This document shows positions 51,375 through 60,142 of a stretch of DNA of 64,000 bases, piece after piece. Origin of the DNA: Paenibacillus senegalimassiliensis (GTDB lineage: Bacteria > Bacillota > Bacilli > Paenibacillales > Paenibacillaceae); the NCBI RefSeq assembly GCF_001486585.1, contig NZ_LN909045.1:171368-235367 (forward strand), in the 5' to 3' direction. Every line of letters starts with the position of its first letter. Within the stretch, counting starts at the first letter, position 1. Made by a program: the position numbers and the translations under genes. Below the pieces are notes generated by a model that was not told the DNA's origin, ran no database searches, and saw only the letters and a list, made by a program, of their open reading frames with translations.

Positions 51375-53369
51375 ATGGGCCATCTCTCCATTGATATAGA
51401 GACTTATAGCAGTGTTGATATTAAGAAAGCCGGTCTTTATAAGTACGTTCAGTCTCCAGATTTTGAAATTCTACTATTTGCTTATTCTTGGGATGGCAAC
51501 CCGGTTCAGGTTCTTGATCTGAAACAAGGGGACCTCATTCCTCAAGCGGTTATAAACGCGATGTTTGATAGCTGGACCATCAAACATGCATATAACGCCG
51601 CTTTTGAGTGGTACTGCTTGAGCAAATATTTCGGATTGTTAGGTGACATCTCAAAAGCTCTCTCGTGGCTTAACCAATGGAGATGTACTCAAATACACGG
51701 CCTTTATCTTGGTTATCCTGCGGGGCTTGGGAAAGTAGGCGACGCCTTGGGCCTGCCCCAAGACAAAAAGAAAATGGGCGTTGGTAGTTCGCTGATTCGC
51801 ACGTTTTGTGTACCTTGCAAGCCCTCAAAAGCCAACGGTCAGCGGACCAGGACGCTACCACACCACGAGCCTGCGAAATGGGAGCTTTTCAAGGATTACT
51901 GTAAAGGTGACGTCGTGGCCGAAATGGAGATTCTTCGTCGTTTGTCTGTATTCCCGGTTCCTACTCAAGAATGGAAGCTATGGCAACTGGATCAAAAAAT
52001 CAATGTGCGCGGGATTGCTTGTGATCTGGAGCTGGTTCAGGGAGCGCTAACGGTTAATGAGCAAGTTACATCGGAATTGATGGCCGAAGCTGTGCAGCTC
52101 TCTGGTCTAGATAATCCCAAGTCAGTTCAACAGCTTAAGAAGTGGCTGACGGAAGAGATCGGGGAAGAAGTTGAGAATTTACGGAAGGATACTGTCGCTG
52201 GCCTGATCAAATCCGTTGACGACGGTAAGGCCAAACGTGTGCTTGAGATTCGCCGGGAGCTTAGCAAGACAAGCGTTAAGAAATACCTATCCATGCAGAC
52301 TGTTGCCTGTGAGGATGGGCGAGTACGTGGGCTGCTCCAGTTCTACGGGGCGAATCGGACGGGCCGCTGGGCTGGCCGATTAGTTCAGGTCCACAATCTA
52401 ACCAAGAACAAGATGCCTCTGGAGTTACTGAATTATGCTCGGCAACTTGTTCGAGAACGCAGAACCGATATGCTAAAGCTGGTCTTTGGAAACGTGCCGG
52501 ATACGCTTTCCCAGTTAATTCGCACGGCGTTTATAGCCCCGGACGGTAGGCTGTTGCTCGTGGCCGACTTTAACGCCATAGAGGCCCGGGTAATTGCCTG
52601 GCTAGCCGGTGAGCAATGGCGGCTTGATGTATTCGCCTCGCACGGCAAGATATATGAAGCTTCGGCTTCTCAAATGTTTGGTGTACCTATTGAGTCTATT
52701 GGCAAGGATAGCGATCTGCGGCAAAGGGGGAAAGTATCAGAGCTGGCCCTAGGCTACCAGGGTGCTGCTGGCGCGTTAATCAGCATGGGTGCAATTGATA
52801 TGGGCCTTAAGGAAGAAGAACTGCCGGAGATTGTCACGCGCTGGCGGAATGCAAATAGGAGAATCGTTGATCTATGGTATAGCTTTGAACGCGCAGCGAT
52901 TGAAGTCATGGAGACGGGGCAGCCTGTCGGGGTAAGGGGTATCATTTTTGCCCGGGAGAGTCACTATGGTAGCGGGCTCGATTTCTTTACGATTCAACTA
53001 CCTAGCGGCCGGAAGCTGTACTACGTCCAACCGACCCTCGCACAAAATGACTTTGGGAAGCAGGCACTTCATTATATGGGACCAGATCAGAAGACAGGCA
53101 AGTGGACGAAGATCGGTACCTATGGAGGGAAGCTCGTCGAAAATGTGGTTCAGGCTATTGCTCGTGACTGTCTGGCCGTCTCGTTGGTCAGAGCCGATCA
53201 GGCAGGCTATGACTCAGTGCTTCACGTGCACGATGAAATCGGGATAGAGTCCAACCAGCCTGAAGAGCTGGACGATGTGCTGGGATTTATGGCCCAGCCG
53301 ATTGACTGGGCGCCGGGACTACCGCTTAAGGCCGCGGGGTTTACGACAAGCTTTTACATGAAGGACTGA
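51375..53369 (+). CDS. Phage DNA polymerase, family A
   Basis: A 664-residue polymerase. The N-terminal 3'-5' exonuclease domain starts LSIDIETYSSVDI, with the DxE metal ligands. The polymerase motifs are A (LLLVADFNAIEARVIAW), B (RGKVSELALGYQGAAGAL) and C (VLHVHDEIGIE). Typical for Firmicutes siphophages, where it copies the phage genome with the VirE-like primase downstream. Its last 16 nt overlap the convergent accessory gene. Confidence 0.93.
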   Translation: MGHLSIDIETYSSVDIKKAGLYKYVQSPDFEILLFAYSWDGNPVQVLDLKQGDLIPQAVINAMFDSWTIKHAYNAAFEWYCLSKYFGLLGDISKALSWLNQWRCTQIHGLYLGYPAGLGKVGDALGLPQDKKKMGVGSSLIRTFCVPCKPSKANGQRTRTLPHHEPAKWELFKDYCKGDVVAEMEILRRLSVFPVPTQEWKLWQLDQKINVRGIACDLELVQGALTVNEQVTSELMAEAVQLSGLDNPKSVQQLKKWLTEEIGEEVENLRKDTVAGLIKSVDDGKAKRVLEIRRELSKTSVKKYLSMQTVACEDGRVRGLLQFYGANRTGRWAGRLVQVHNLTKNKMPLELLNYARQLVRERRTDMLKLVFGNVPDTLSQLIRTAFIAPDGRLLLVADFNAIEARVIAWLAGEQWRLDVFASHGKIYEASASQMFGVPIESIGKDSDLRQRGKVSELALGYQGAAGALISMGAIDMGLKEEELPEIVTRWRNANRRIVDLWYSFERAAIEVMETGQPVGVRGIIFARESHYGSGLDFFTIQLPSGRKLYYVQPTLAQNDFGKQALHYMGPDQKTGKWTKIGTYGGKLVENVVQAIARDCLAVSLVRADQAGYDSVLHVHDEIGIESNQPEELDDVLGFMAQPIDWAPGLPLKAAGFTTSFYMKD

Positions 53370-54232
53370 ATTCCAGGTATATATTCGATATTATTTAAAT
53401 TTAGGATTTTTTCTATTATTATATATATTTCCAATTGAGGATCCTTAAATCCAGCGCCACGTAATTGCTTGCTTATCAATTCTACAAGTTCAGAGATATC
53501 TACTGGCTCAGACAATTCATTACGGGCCCTAAGTCCGGATAGGTGTAGAAGTAGTAAGTCAGTTGTTGCCTCTTCTAGCCTAGACGTTTTAGCCACAAAT
53601 GTTCTTACCTTAGAAATTGGGCTCCCTACTGTCGAGCTAATAGCCCCTTTGACCGTAGTTAGTTCACTCTGAATATCTTTCAACGTTTCCACTATGAATT
53701 GTTCTGATGAAACTTCACTCTCCTTTATTGAAGCAACTTTAAATGTACCGAAACTCTTTAAAAACGGAGAATGGCTGGGGTCTTTCAACGAGTCTTCATA
53801 GGTGGCTTTTACTTTTGCAGCAAGTTGCTCCTTAAACTCAACAATGTCTTTATACCTGAGGTCTCTAGGATACTGGAGGTGTTCTATAACACCTGTATCA
53901 AAGGAGTAGTCAGTTTGGTCATCTTTAATGATTACTGTGGGCTTATCGAAAGCGAGTCGCATACCAAGCTCAAACATGACATTAGGGTTTTTGCAGCTAA
54001 CATCGCAAACTATGATGTCTGATGTATAAAGTCCTTCCACAATTCTTTTATGTATTAGCCCGACACTATTACCTTCGCTAACGATTTTAGGATCACAAGT
54101 GTACTCAGGAAGGGCAGAGAGTGACTCATGAATAATGCGTTTCACGTCGATCCAATGTTCAGCACTGCATCCGTCTATAGGGGCTATAGGCATCACAAGG
54201 CCAACATTTAACTCTTTTTTCTTTTCAGTCAT
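53354..54232 (-). CDS. Accessory protein with TIR/nucleoside-deoxyribosyltransferase-like domain
   Basis: A 292-residue protein. Residues 5-135 have a Rossmann-like pattern: VGLVMPIAPIDG at the start and a signature TSDIIVCDVSCKNPNVMFELGMR, in which Asp and Glu (NPNVxxELG) resemble catalytic positions of deoxyribosyltransferase and TIR-like NAD-processing enzymes. Residues 170-292 form an uncharacterised helical region. It is on the strand opposite to all neighbours, AT-rich, and has its own AGGAGG and an extended -10 (TATAAT at 54261-54266 on the minus strand). This suggests a lysogenically expressed accessory gene, perhaps for phage defence. Confidence 0.75.
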   Translation of the reverse strand: MTEKKKELNVGLVMPIAPIDGCSAEHWIDVKRIIHESLSALPEYTCDPKIVSEGNSVGLIHKRIVEGLYTSDIIVCDVSCKNPNVMFELGMRLAFDKPTVIIKDDQTDYSFDTGVIEHLQYPRDLRYKDIVEFKEQLAAKVKATYEDSLKDPSHSPFLKSFGTFKVASIKESEVSSEQFIVETLKDIQSELTTVKGAISSTVGSPISKVRTFVAKTSRLEEATTDLLLLHLSGLRARNELSEPVDISELVELISKQLRGAGFKDPQLEIYIIIEKILNLNNIEYIPGIQSFM

Positions 54233-54340
54233 ATTAACCTCCTAAATACTTACTAGGAACATTATACCAATTAACTAAGAGGTTAGTAGCAATAATGTAC
54301 TATATTTTGTTTTTCATCTAATGAAAGGAAGGCAGCCGCC

Positions 54341-56743
54341 ATGCAATACGATAGACAACTAACCATATCCTCCGCCGGCAGTAGGCATTCCACGCAATGG
54401 CAACCGCAGGTGATCTATTGGTCCGAGCTGGTAGAGCGCCTGCGGACCGCAGCCCGGGGCACGGAGACGCTGGCGCAGTATCTGGCGATGCCGAAAAGCC
54501 AGCAGGACGACCTGAAGGACGTTGGGGGCTTCGTTGCCGGCGCCCTCGCTGGTGGTCGCCGGAAAGCAGGCGCTGTAACCGGGCGTGACGTGATCACGCT
54601 TGACTTGGATAACATCCCTGCAGGTGGTACGGCGGACGTACTGCGCCGGTTAGATGGTTTGGGATGTGCCTATGCCGTGTACTCTACGCGCAAGCATGAG
54701 GAGGCAAAGCCACGGCTACGGGTGCTGACTCCGCTGGATCGGACGGTCACGGCTGACGAATACGAGCCGCTGGCCCGTAAGCTCGCTCAAATCATCGGCA
54801 TAGAGTTCTGTGACCCGACGACCTTCCAGGCTACGCGCCTGATGTACTGGCCGAGTTGCAGCGCTGACAGCCAGTACGTCTTCACCTTCGGTGATAAGCC
54901 CTTCTTATCTGCTAATGGCCTGCTGGGGATGTACTCAGACTGGCGCAACTGGCAGGAGTGGCCGCAGGTTCCAGGTACGCAGCAGGCGCATGTCCGCCTT
55001 GCCGCAAAGCAAGGTGACCCGACCTCAAAGCCCGGCATCGTTGGTGCGTTCTGCCGAATCTATGATGTGCCGGCAGCCATTGAAGCGTTTCTGCCGGGTA
55101 TCTACGAGACAACCGATGATGGGCGCTTGACCTATGTCGGCGGCTCCACTACGGGCGGCGCGATTGTATACGACGATGGGCAGTTCCTTTACAGTCATCA
55201 CGCTACCGATCCGACGAGCGGACGTCTGGTCAACGCTTTTGACCTGGTTCGCCTACATCTATATGGCGACCAGGACGACGAGGCGAAGCTAGGAACCCCG
55301 ACGAATAAGCTGCCGAGCTATACGGCTATGTCCGCTTTCGCCATGCAGCAGGAGCCTGTAGTGGGTCTGTTGATGCAAGAACGATATGACAAGGCCGTGG
55401 AGAGCTTCGGCGGTGAATCTGCATCAAACCTTAGCCCTGACCCGGCAGATATGGACTGGATGAAACGTCTTGAGATCAACAGCAACGGCATTTATATGAA
55501 GACCGTAGATAACGTGCTGATTGTGCTGGAGCATGATCCAGTGCTTAAAGGGAAAATTGCTTTCGACGAGTTTGCTAACCGTGGGCTTGTTCTGGGTGCG
55601 TTGCCGTGGGATCCGCGCTCTGATCGGCGGCCCTGGGCAACCTCAGATGACGCAGGCATCTATCATTACGTTGAAAAAGTCTACGGCATTGCTGTAGAAG
55701 CTAAGATCAATAACGCTTTAACGCTGATATCACATAAGTACCGCTTTAACGACGTACGGCAATACCTTGAGGGCCTGTCCTGGGACGGTGTTCCCCGCCT
55801 GGACACACTGCTAACAGACTACCTAGGCGCAGAGGATAGCGTTTATACACGGGCTGTGTCCCGTAAGTCCTTCACGGCTGCTGTAGCTCGGGCGATGGTT
55901 CCAGGAGTTAAGTGGGACTACATGCCGATCTTAGCTGGACCGCAGGGGTTAGGGAAATCTACCTTCCTGAGGCTTATGGGCAAGAACTGGTACAGTGACA
56001 GCTTGACGACCTTCGAGGGGAAAGAGGCCTGCGAGATGATTCAGGGCGTTTGGGTCAATGAGGTCGGAGAGCTGACTGGCATGAGCAAGTCCGAGAGCAA
56101 CGCCGTCAAGCAGTTCCTGAGCCGGACGGAGGATATCTACCGAGAGGCCTACGGGAAGCGTACCATGCCGTACCCGCGGCGTTGTGTGTTCTTCGGGACT
56201 ACGAATGATAGTGAGTTCCTGCGGGATCGGACGGGGAACCGGCGGTTCTGGCCGGTGGACGTTGGTCTAGTGCAGCCTGTGAAAAGTGTTTTTCGGGATT
56301 TAGAGCCTGAGGTCGATCAGATTTATGCGGAGGCCTTTGTCCGCTGGCAATTGGGAGAGCAACTGTACTTGACCGGAGAAGCTGAGGAGTTGAGCAAGTC
56401 GCAGCAGGAGGTGCATAGGGAGAGTAGCGCAAAGGAAGGTATCATAAGGGCTTTTATTGATCGGCCTGTGCCCGAGGACTGGCAGAAGCGCGATATCCCA
56501 ACGAGGCAGTTGTACTGGGGTGGCGAGTTTGGGAAGCCCCATGAAGGGGCGGCGGGGCCCCGAGACCGGATATGCGCCGCAGAGATTTGGTGCGAGTGCT
56601 TCCGATCGGATATTAAATTCATCCGCCAGTCAGACACCCGAGAGATTAACGGTATTTTAGCGTCATTGCCCGGGTGGGAAGAGTATCGCGGAAGATTCGG
56701 GCCCTACGAAATACAAAGAGGATTCCGCCGTAAAAGCCGTTGA
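54341..56743 (+). CDS. Phage primase-helicase (VirE-family P-loop ATPase)
   Basis: An 800-residue protein. The N-terminal 250 residues look like a primase-type domain (ITLDLDNIPAGGTADVLRRL and TFQATRLMYWPSCSAD). The C-terminal half is a VirE/D5-like ATPase: Walker A AGPQGLGKSTFLR, WVNEVGELTG as Walker B-like, and FGTTNDSEFLRDRTGNRRFWPVDVG as sensor/arginine-finger region. It would initiate and unwind at the phage origin. An iteron-like repeat cluster begins inside its last codons. Confidence 0.9.
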   Translation: MQYDRQLTISSAGSRHSTQWQPQVIYWSELVERLRTAARGTETLAQYLAMPKSQQDDLKDVGGFVAGALAGGRRKAGAVTGRDVITLDLDNIPAGGTADVLRRLDGLGCAYAVYSTRKHEEAKPRLRVLTPLDRTVTADEYEPLARKLAQIIGIEFCDPTTFQATRLMYWPSCSADSQYVFTFGDKPFLSANGLLGMYSDWRNWQEWPQVPGTQQAHVRLAAKQGDPTSKPGIVGAFCRIYDVPAAIEAFLPGIYETTDDGRLTYVGGSTTGGAIVYDDGQFLYSHHATDPTSGRLVNAFDLVRLHLYGDQDDEAKLGTPTNKLPSYTAMSAFAMQQEPVVGLLMQERYDKAVESFGGESASNLSPDPADMDWMKRLEINSNGIYMKTVDNVLIVLEHDPVLKGKIAFDEFANRGLVLGALPWDPRSDRRPWATSDDAGIYHYVEKVYGIAVEAKINNALTLISHKYRFNDVRQYLEGLSWDGVPRLDTLLTDYLGAEDSVYTRAVSRKSFTAAVARAMVPGVKWDYMPILAGPQGLGKSTFLRLMGKNWYSDSLTTFEGKEACEMIQGVWVNEVGELTGMSKSESNAVKQFLSRTEDIYREAYGKRTMPYPRRCVFFGTTNDSEFLRDRTGNRRFWPVDVGLVQPVKSVFRDLEPEVDQIYAEAFVRWQLGEQLYLTGEAEELSKSQQEVHRESSAKEGIIRAFIDRPVPEDWQKRDIPTRQLYWGGEFGKPHEGAAGPRDRICAAEIWCECFRSDIKFIRQSDTREINGILASLPGWEEYRGRFGPYEIQRGFRRKSR

Positions 56744-56888
56744 CACTTAGGTTGTTGACAGTCAACGGAGTGTCAACAACGGAGCTGTGACAGATTTTTA
56801 AGTGTCAACAGGAGTGTCAACTAAAGTGTCAACAGTAAAAAGCCTTATAGAATCTATATTTACATTACTTAGTTGACACTGTTGACAC
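56739..56888. repeat. Iteron-like cluster of GTGTCAAC, possible phage replication origin
   Basis: Seven exact copies of GTGTCAAC or its complement occur: minus orientation at 56739-56746, 56872-56879 and 56881-56888, plus at 56770-56777, 56802-56809, 56814-56821 and 56826-56833. The three at 56802, 56814 and 56826 are spaced exactly 12 bp. A perfect palindrome GTTGACAGTCAAC lies at 56754-56766. AT-rich DNA is at 56834-56870 and 56889-56940. It follows the primase gene and fills the 280-bp gap before the next gene. Confidence 0.65.
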
Positions 56889-57025
56889 TTAATCTAATTG
56901 ATATAAAAAATAAAGAAATTATAGGGATTAGAGAATATACGTAACGCCTAATACACCTGATTAGTAAAAAGTTACGCGACGCGTAGCGCACACGCAAATA
57001 CCACAAGGTAGGGAGGATTGTCAAG

Positions 57026-57316
57026 ATGCGAGAGCGAGATATAGAAAAATATTTACGGGAGCGAGTTCAGACCGTAGGTGGCTGGGCCCCGAAGTGGACC
57101 AGTCCTGGGAGCAATGGCGTGCCAGACCGAATTGTATTTCTACCGGGTGGGCATATAGTATTTGTGGAACTGAAGGCGACCGGAGAAAAGCCGAGACCCT
57201 TGCAACTCGCCCAACATAAACGGATTAAGTCTTATTCCCAAGAGGTGCGAGTGATCGACAGCAAGGAGCAAGTGGATGCACTAATTCGGGATTGGCAGGA
57301 GTGGACTGATGTATGA
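57026..57316 (+). CDS. VRR-NUC domain nuclease
   Basis: A 96-residue single-domain nuclease. The PD-(D/E)XK core reads GVPDRIVFLPGGHIVFVELKATGEKPRPLQ, with Asp, Glu and Lys of the active site. Stand-alone VRR-NUC proteins are common next to SNF2 helicases in phage replication modules and probably act on branched DNA. Overlaps the helicase start. Confidence 0.88.
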   Translation: MRERDIEKYLRERVQTVGGWAPKWTSPGSNGVPDRIVFLPGGHIVFVELKATGEKPRPLQLAQHKRIKSYSQEVRVIDSKEQVDALIRDWQEWTDV

Positions 57317-58689
57317 GTGCGAAGAAGTTTATCCCACACGACTATCAAAGGTACTGTATCAATCGGCTTCTGTCGGACGAAGAGCTAGGACTATTTTTGG
57401 ATATGGGACTTGGTAAGACCGTAATTACGCTTACGGCTGTCAATGACCTAAAGTATAACCGGTTCGCCATTCGCAGGACACTTGTGATTGCCCCGAAAAA
57501 GGTAGCTGAGGCGACGTGGACCAACGAGGCAGCCAAGTGGCAGCACCTGCAGCATTTGCGGATTATTCCGGTGCTGGGGAAACAACAGAAGCGGATCCGA
57601 GCCCTGAACACGCCCGGGGATATTTGGGTGATCAATCGGGATAATGTGAAATGGCTAGTGGATCATTACCGGAATGCCTGGCCGTTTGACATGGTGATCT
57701 TAGATGAGCTATCAAGCTTTAAAAATCACCAGGCGCAGAGATTCAAGGTCCTGACATGGGTACGCCCACACATCAAGCGAATTGTAGGGCTGACAGGAAC
57801 ACCGGCCCCAAATGGACTTTTGGACTTATGGGCCCAAGTCAATCTACTGGATCAAGGGGTCCGACTGGAGAAGCATATCACGCACTATCGGACGAAGTAT
57901 TTCGAGAAGAATTACAACGGACATGGATATATGGCGAAGCCTGGGGCTGATGATGTTATTCAGCGTAAAATCGCTGATCTTTGCATCAGCATGAAGGCAG
58001 AGGACTATCTGGACCTGCCAGACTGCATCACCAATGTCATCCCGGTTGCCTTGGACGACAAGGCCGCCAAGCAATATAAGCAGATGGAGCGCGAGCTGCT
58101 GCTAGAGATTGACGAGGATACCGAGATCACAGCAACAAGCGCCGCCGTATTAACGGGCAAGCTACTGCAGCTTTGCAACGGGGCCTTATATGACGGGTCT
58201 CGGCAAGTTCACCAGATCCATGATTGCAAGATCGAGGCCTTTCTGGAATTGATAGAGCAGCTTAACGGCAAGCCGGCTCTAGTGTTCTACAGCTATCAGC
58301 ATGACAGGGACCGGATCCTTCAGGCGTTGAGCAAGTCCGGGTTGAAGGTAAGAGAGCTGAAGACGCCGCAGGATCAGCTAGACTGGAACGCCGGGAAAGT
58401 CGATATCCTTCTGGCGCATCCGGCCAGCGCAGCCTATGGACTTAATCTCCAGGACGGCGGTAATCATGTTGTGTGGTTCGGTCTGACCTGGTCACTGGAA
58501 CTATATGAGCAGGCGAATGGCCGGCTACACCGCCAAGGGCAAAAGCAGAAGGTCATTCTGCATCACCTGGTTGTACAGGGTGGAGCTGACGAGGACGTGA
58601 TGGCGGCGCTGGAAGCCAAGGCGACGACACAAGATAAATTACTTGAGGCACTTAAGGTCCGTGCAGATCGGATCAAGAAGGGAGCGTAA
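57313..58689 (+). CDS. SNF2-family DNA helicase/translocase
   Basis: A 458-residue superfamily 2 ATPase: Walker A FLDMGLGKTVITL, DELS box (VILDELSSFKN), motif III-like LTGTPAPNG, and C-terminal helicase motifs with QANGRLHRQGQ. It overlaps the VRR-NUC stop (ATGA), implying coupled synthesis. The pair likely handles replication or recombination intermediates. Confidence 0.9.
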   Translation: MSAKKFIPHDYQRYCINRLLSDEELGLFLDMGLGKTVITLTAVNDLKYNRFAIRRTLVIAPKKVAEATWTNEAAKWQHLQHLRIIPVLGKQQKRIRALNTPGDIWVINRDNVKWLVDHYRNAWPFDMVILDELSSFKNHQAQRFKVLTWVRPHIKRIVGLTGTPAPNGLLDLWAQVNLLDQGVRLEKHITHYRTKYFEKNYNGHGYMAKPGADDVIQRKIADLCISMKAEDYLDLPDCITNVIPVALDDKAAKQYKQMERELLLEIDEDTEITATSAAVLTGKLLQLCNGALYDGSRQVHQIHDCKIEAFLELIEQLNGKPALVFYSYQHDRDRILQALSKSGLKVRELKTPQDQLDWNAGKVDILLAHPASAAYGLNLQDGGNHVVWFGLTWSLELYEQANGRLHRQGQKQKVILHHLVVQGGADEDVMAALEAKATTQDKLLEALKVRADRIKKGA

Positions 58690-58693
58690 TAGC

Positions 58694-58969
58694 ATGAGCT
58701 TAAGAAAAGGCGATAAAGTCAAATGGGCCAGTAATGGGCGATTAAAGCACGGAATCGTGCAGGCGGTTGTGCCGGCGAAGGATAACCCGCGCTTGCACCT
58801 GCGGAAGGATCTAAGTTTAAGACAAATCAAATTCAGCGGAAGCAACGCTAACTATACGCGGTATATCGTGGCCGTTCCGCGCGGCGGACAGTCGGAGCTG
58901 GCTGATTACTATTGCCCCAAGCCAGGAGCGCTAGAGGTGGATTCGGACGAAGAGAGCGTGATGACATGA
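58694..58969 (+). CDS. Small phage protein, KOW-like
   Basis: A 91-residue basic protein with KGDKVKWASNGRLKHGIVQAV, a pattern like a KOW/SH3-type beta-barrel, and a short acidic C-terminus (SDEESVMT). The ATG at 58694 follows GGGAGCG. Nucleic-acid binding is inferred. Confidence 0.6.
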   Translation: MSLRKGDKVKWASNGRLKHGIVQAVVPAKDNPRLHLRKDLSLRQIKFSGSNANYTRYIVAVPRGGQSELADYYCPKPGALEVDSDEESVMT

Positions 58970-59121
58970 CTCAATACGCCTTAGAGCATCCGTATATAAC
59001 GGCATTGTTGGTAATCTCAGTCTTAATCGTGATTGACAATACGATTAAATCTATTGAAGCGGTACGCATCGCTAGGCACAACAGCAGAGGAGGGGTAAAG
59101 GATGAACACCAAAATCTGTGA
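58966..59121 (+). CDS. Small membrane protein
   Basis: A 51-residue protein with one transmembrane segment (ITALLVISVLIVIDNTI) and a basic C-terminus. It overlaps the previous stop. Unknown role, perhaps membrane-linked regulation. Confidence 0.55.
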   Translation: MTQYALEHPYITALLVISVLIVIDNTIKSIEAVRIARHNSRGGVKDEHQNL

Positions 59122-59389
59122 TAAGCATAAGGAGCATCCAGCGAAAATATATAGCAAGTGCATTGGCTGTGAGATTGATATGCTGCAGCAGCGGATCAAG
59201 GAGCAGGAAGAGCTGTTGAAATGGCATCGGAGTAAAGGGAAACCAGATAAAGAGCGGGCGGACGCTTTATACAAAACGCTTGAGAGGGTTAGGGATTATC
59301 TGGACCGAGATATCTATAGCCTGGCATATCACGAGTTGGAGCAGGCGTTATACGGGGGAGGTACACAGGATGCAGCAAACAAAGATTAA
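59102..59389 (+). CDS. Small phage protein with Cys/His motif and coiled coil
   Basis: A 95-residue protein: CDKH and CIGCE near the N-terminus may bind zinc, followed by a coiled coil (DMLQQRIKEQEELLKW). AGGGGTAAAGG precedes the ATG. Unknown. Confidence 0.6.
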   Translation: MNTKICDKHKEHPAKIYSKCIGCEIDMLQQRIKEQEELLKWHRSKGKPDKERADALYKTLERVRDYLDRDIYSLAYHELEQALYGGGTQDAANKD

Positions 59390-59798
59390 ACGGGGAACCT
59401 TTCAGCACGTGGAGTCTGAAATTTATGCTTACCACGAGACCCGCAAAGAGATATTACGGCTCAAAAACGAGATTCTTCACGGAGGGAAGTCCGGTGAGGA
59501 TGAAAACGTAGGAGGTGGGCGGAGCAATCTTCCGGGCGATCCCACGGGACGGACAGCGGTACTTCTGACCAGTCACAAAAAGTTGGAGCAGTTGCAGACA
59601 ATTGCAGATGCGGTTGAGGCGGTGTACAGAGAATTGACGCCAGAGAAGCAGCGGTTGATTAGGCTGAGATACTGGACACGGCCACAGACTCTTACATGGG
59701 ACGGTATAGCTAAAGAGGTCCCGGCGCACCGTGCAACCGTAATTCGATGGAGGAATGAAATCGTTAAAGAAGTCGCCATAAAAATTGGTTGGAGATGA
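59370..59798 (+). CDS. RinA/ArpU-like phage late transcription regulator
   Basis: A 142-residue protein. The C-terminal HTH resembles sigma-70 region 4 as in RinA/ArpU regulators: ELTPEKQRLIRLRYWTRPQTLTWDGIAKEVPAHRATVIRWR. The N-terminal half is charged. Such proteins activate the late (packaging and structural) operon, which begins just downstream. The start at 59370 follows GGGGGAGG. Confidence 0.8.
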   Translation: MQQTKIKRGTFQHVESEIYAYHETRKEILRLKNEILHGGKSGEDENVGGGRSNLPGDPTGRTAVLLTSHKKLEQLQTIADAVEAVYRELTPEKQRLIRLRYWTRPQTLTWDGIAKEVPAHRATVIRWRNEIVKEVAIKIGWR

Positions 59799-59800
59799 CG

Positions 59801-59960
59801 TGCAACTCTAATGCGACTTTTGGGGTGCAAATCCGTGATATTATGATATCGTGGACGAAGCATAGGAAGGTCGCCAGCTAGGGCTATCATACCGTCAGGC
59901 GGCGACCTCCCTCCCCCTTTCGAGACAGGAGTTTTACCTGAACAGTGTTTCTCCTGTCTC
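59801..59960 (+). promoter_or_regulatory. Likely late-promoter region with two hairpins
   Basis: TGCAA at 59801 and 59826 (25 bp apart) precede a TATGAT -10-like box at 59842-59847. Behind it a GGTCGCC/GGCGACC stem and a perfect 10-bp hairpin GAGACAGGAG/CTCCTGTCTC (59922-59931 and 59951-59960) occur. The location between a RinA-like gene and the packaging genes suggests the regulated late promoter, with an mRNA structure before the tRNA. Confidence 0.4.
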
Positions 59961-59967
59961 TTACTAA

Positions 59968-60041
59968 CCGGATGTAGTGTAGCCAGGTAGCACACTTGCC
60001 TTGGGAGCAAGTAGTCGCAGGTTCAAATCCTGCCGTTCGGA
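59968..60041 (+). tRNA. tRNA-Pro (anticodon TGG)
   Basis: A full cloverleaf can be drawn. Acceptor CCGGATG pairs with CGTTCGG (two G-U pairs) and the discriminator is A. The D-stem is GTGT/GCAC. Anticodon stem CTTGC/GCAAG encloses CTTGGGA with anticodon TGG. T-stem GCAGG/CCTGC surrounds TTCAAAT. CCA is not encoded. It lies inside the prophage between the RinA-like regulator and terminase. A GC-rich TTCG-loop hairpin near 60058-60086 may terminate it. Confidence 0.9.
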
Positions 60042-60142
60042 TTATTTTCCTCCTTCTAGCCGCTGCCTTCGGGTGGCGGTGTTTGTTTGCAGGAAATATC
60101 TCCCTTTGTGTCGAATGTTGACACAGGAGGGAGGTGAAATTA

